From contig JBHGNT010000007.1 in NCBI GenBank assembly GCA_043228905.1, positions 16,182,001-16,246,000 on the forward strand: DNA of 64,000 nt. The letters are read 5' to 3'. This stretch comes from Azolla caroliniana. Lineage: Eukaryota > Polypodiophyta. The position numbers and the translations under genes are program-made. The stretch's first letter is position 1; each line of letters starts with the position of its first letter. The notes under the pieces were generated by a model. That model searched no databases and was not told the DNA's origin. It saw nothing but the letters and a program-made list of their open reading frames with translations. Below, one piece after another: positions 61,204 to 64,000 of this stretch.

Positions 61204-62028
61204 TCTGCCTCATCTTCAGCTTGCTCTTCTCCTCATGTTATCAGGAAATATAATCAACCTTTAATCCACGTGAGTAACAACAATATTGACAATCTGGGTA
61301 GCTTTAATGGAAGCTTGAGTGTGAACTATGTTGCCATTGCACCGCCTCTGCTGCCACCAATGGTCCCCCCCACATGAGCAGTGATGTGAGCAACGCCGCC
61401 GCCTGGCAATGGATCCATGGTTGTCGCCATTCTAGCCCTTCCCACCAACACCACCACCACCATCATCTAAATCATGCTTCTGCCCGCCCTACACATCTTC
61501 ATCTCCTCCAATCGCTGCCGCCTAATGCTATGCTTAATCCCACTAGCCTTAACAAACCCTGCCATTGATTAGATTCCGTCTAATGAGGATGTGATCAGGC
61601 CGCCCTAGACCTTCGAGGTTGTCAACATCAACAGTACGACCAGTGATTCCTGCTTCAAATATGAAGCCATGGATCGAATGATCAGTAACACTACGAAGGT
61701 GCCGCCCTTAACTCAGAATTCTGCCAATCTCCGCCAAAATGAAGCTACAATTATTGATCAAGAAATCCCTCCCCACGATTAGCTACCATCACTCTTCGAC
61801 GAGCTGGACCTCTACAACCTCAAAGCTCGCATGGTGGAGGCAGATCTCCCTCGCCTATGCCCGCCGCCGCCTGTACATCTCGCCGCCTCTCGTGATCCCA
61901 TTCACAAACTACCTGATACTCCTAATGTGGCATCGATTGACGCCGTCCAAAAGATTCTTCGCCATTTCGCCGCCCCATTCAAATTAGGTCCAAGGCTAGG
62001 TCCTACAGGATCGAATTGTAATCCATGA
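61204..62028 (+). pseudogene. Decayed coding sequence of unknown origin in the MULE
   Basis: Coding-like composition is seen in three successive frames: a Ser/Asn-rich part (61204-61373), a His-rich part (61374-61568, HHHHHH) and a longer part (61569-62028) with EEAMDR-like and FDELDLYNLKARMVEAD stretches, ending in a TGA. The last part has three in-frame stops, all TAG (61570, 61603 and 61779). I do not recognise the protein. It may be a captured piece of a plant gene with low-complexity N-terminus, such as a transcription regulator, but nothing proves this. Confidence 0.4.
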
Positions 62029-62040
62029 TCACAGAATGGA

Positions 62041-62520
62041 TTAGGGATGCCCCGATCTACAGGGCGACGAAAACGTCTTGGTATTAGTAATTGTTCTCTT
62101 CCCCATCCTTCCCATCTCCATCGCCATCCCCATGCTTCCCTCTCTTCTCTGATGTTCCTTTCTTCTTCTCCCCCTGATCTTGATGGCGATGAGAGCGATC
62201 AAGTAACAACCTGCGGTGAGGCACAACATTGCGGCCGTTGCCCCTCCTGAAGCTATCAGAATTATGGTGAGCTTGCTCAAGTGGGCTCGCCTCTGCTTCT
62301 TCGCCTCCTTTGCTTCCGTCCTAGAGGGAGTAGAAGGAGAAGAAGGAACCATAACTGAAGATGATGAGTTGTTGTTGCATTGTGTTGCCGTTCCTTGCAA
62401 TGGCGTCCCAGACAAGTCTACGTTACCTAGGAAAGAAGAAGCAGAGAAAGCTCCGAGCGAAGGAGGGTTGCTACCACTGAGCCTGTTGAAAGATTATAGG
62501 AGCATTATGCTGGAGACGAA
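62041..62520 (-). pseudogene. Captured LRR receptor-kinase fragment in the MULE
   Basis: On the minus strand the end of an LRR domain is readable (FNRLSGSNPPSLGAFS, then FLGNVDLSGTPLQ). A Ser/Thr/Pro-rich stretch follows, then a basic stop-transfer context and a transmembrane helix (LTIILIASGGATAAMLCL and on), then a short basic juxtamembrane piece to 62041. Plant LRR receptor kinases usually have GLCG in the cap; here it is DLSG, so the cap cysteine is lost. The kinase domain and the N-terminal LRRs are absent. There is no stop between about 62500 and 62041. It is a fragment; a source gene elsewhere in the genome is expected. Confidence 0.72.
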
Positions 62521-62905
62521 TTCACCGACTCTGACCTGAACGATGAGGAACATTATGCAGAGGCAACATCAGTATTGGAGCTTGACTATGAAGATCATAG
62601 GAGCTCAAGGGGGATGAGCAGTGCGATTAGTCGAAGCTCTAACCAACCTATAGGCTGCATTCAGGCAGTGACTATGTTCATATGTCTCGAAGAAGACCCG
62701 ATCTTTTCTTCCATAGAACTACCTGCATAGATTAGTACACCAATGGCGATCTTGCATAACGTAACAATTTCTCACCCCAATCAAAATCTGTGCGCATAGA
62801 AATCGTTGCCATGGATCCTCAGATGTATAGAGAACGTGGACACGGAAGTACTGAGGGGTTAATTATGGAAGGAACGGATGATGATTATGATGAGTAGATG
62901 AGTTG

Positions 62906-63118
62906 CAAGAATAAGTACCAAGATACCCTCGAAGAATCCCTTTAAGTGAAGAAAATTGTGTTTAAAGGGTATTCTGGTAAATAGGGCTTGGAGAGTTTAG
63001 TGTATAATTACTTTGTGAAGTGTATTTTTTGGACATAGGGGTAGTTTGGTAAATTTGAAACATTCAGGGGTATTCTGGTAAATAGACAAACTTTCAGGGG
63101 TATCCTGGTACTTTTCCC
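62906..63118 (-). repeat. Right terminal inverted repeat of the MULE
   Basis: Reverse complement of 60923-61136 with scattered differences. Its inner end (AATAAGTACCAAGATACCCT) is again a diverged copy of the outer terminus. Confidence 0.86.
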
Positions 63119-63127
63119 TTTTCTAAA

Positions 63128-64000
63128 AGACTCTCCATTCATTGGTTGTCAATATCGTGATAGTGCATGCATCTATCATTCCCTCTATCTAATCATATAT
63201 TAGTGAATATACACTTCACTTATGTTTTGTAAATAACCTAGCCTCCCCTATGTTATGCATGCATAACAAACATCTCCCTTAGATAAGTGTTAAACTAGAA
63301 GTGTTATTGTATGTGTTGTTTATTCATTTTCTTAATTACTTGTCAGGAATATACAATAGTGTATGGGTGTAGAATCTAGATGCACCTAGTTGACCATTTA
63401 ATGATCTCGGTCTGAACACCATTGATAGTGGCTAGAGTTGATCACCTCTCATTGACATCTATCATGATCTACTAACAATACATGTAGATCACAGAAACAT
63501 TCTCGTTGAATAGTGGATGAGTGAGATGGATGTAAATTGACGATGATGAGTCAACCTTAGCCCCACTCAAATGCCCCCCCCCCCCCCCCCCGACAATACT
63601 CGATCTCAAACCAAAGCTCAACTACCAACAATGTATGGAGTTCGTGTGGTTCACTTTTTGAAGCTATAGCGATTATCACATCATTCATTAATAATACTTG
63701 ATTTGATCATCTTGTTATATAATGTTTCAATTACTTCTCCAATTGAAAGATACAAGAGCAAAAAGCTTGGAGAACTCATTGGAGTTCATGTTTCCCTTGT
63801 CTTAAGAATGCATGGTTAAACATAGAGGTACTTAACACCCTAGGTTCATCAAAAAAATTGGTGGATATCTAAAACAGGCTAATCATGTAACACTACATGC
63901 TAATCTACCCCTCGTCTTTCCAACTCCTTGCCACCTTAGAGACGATATTTCATAACCATACAATATGTTTCATGATCATGAGGATGTAGATAAGCACACA
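63128..64000. other. Intergenic DNA with a run of 18 C
   Basis: No gene or element recognised. A homopolymer of 18 C lies at 63574-63591. Confidence 0.6.

Larger units (their letters stand above)
60923..63118. mobile_element. Non-autonomous Mutator-like transposon carrying host gene fragments
   Basis: A 2196-bp element has long terminal inverted repeats (60923-61136 and about 62906-63118), starts GGGAAAAGTACC and ends GGTACTTTTCCC, and is flanked by a perfect 9-bp duplication TTTTCTAAA (60914-60922 and 63119-63127). Long TIRs and 9-bp duplications are typical of MULEs. No transposase is present. The interior holds two unrelated gene-like pieces on opposite strands, as in Pack-MULEs. Movement would need a transposase from elsewhere. 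Confidence 0.88.

Noticed and set aside
63574-63591. C18 run as a functional site
   Set aside because: Simple homopolymer without flanking structure; also a place where sequence length may be unreliable.

Overview
This is plant nuclear DNA made almost entirely of nested LTR retrotransposons from position 1 to about 54.4 kb. After that comes one small host gene, then a quieter AT-rich stretch to 64 kb. The window is clearly land-plant: it holds Ty3/gypsy elements with plant-type pol genes, an antisense nuclear copy of the 5' end of plastid 16S rRNA, and a captured fragment of a plant LRR receptor kinase. The self-primed chromovirus hints at a seedless plant, but I cannot name the species.

Most of the window belongs to one unusual Ty3/gypsy group, called here the tRNA-Trp group. 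Its primer-binding site matches the 3' end of nuclear tRNA-Trp over up to 18 nt. Its integrase has a DD34E spacing, its protease has DHGS, and its reverse transcriptase has FLDD. Every insertion of this group in the window has a 4-bp target duplication of the form NCGN or its deaminated form. Members: A (1-2142, gag-only, cut by the window edge); D (oldest, in four pieces between 5063 and 47707); J (5458-23225, inserted in the 3' LTR of D); B (27556-44249, gag-only, inserted between gag and protease of D); E (35949-41247, internally deleted, inside B); and solo LTRs P (32718-33523) and M (44358-45646).

Other elements: H (2143-5062) is a decayed chromovirus. I (5741-15636) is a very young element with identical LTRs (apart from one 83-bp duplication), an intact 1939-codon gag-pol and an intact 992-codon second ORF; it sits in the left LTR of J. 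K (15900-16689) is a solo LTR in the same LTR of J. G (28900-35407) is a self-primed chromovirus inside B, carrying solo LTR P in its pol. F (48413-50497) is a coding-less element packed with tandem repeats. Q (about 50764-54362) is a decayed relative of I, interrupted by LTR fragment R (about 53000-53359).

From 54.6 to 55.4 kb lies a three-exon thioredoxin-fold gene whose active site has lost both cysteines and whose last 3' splice site is triplicated in tandem. From 60.9 to 63.1 kb lies a Mutator-like transposon with about 210-bp terminal inverted repeats and a perfect 9-bp target duplication; it carries a decayed reading frame of unknown origin and a captured LRR-receptor-kinase fragment. 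The rest of 55.4-64 kb shows no gene.

Reconstructed order of insertion: H or its neighbour, then D, then J, B and M into D; then I and K into J, and G and E into B; then P into G. Many stop codons are CGA to TGA, TGG to TAG or CAR to TAR changes, as expected of methylated, silenced DNA.
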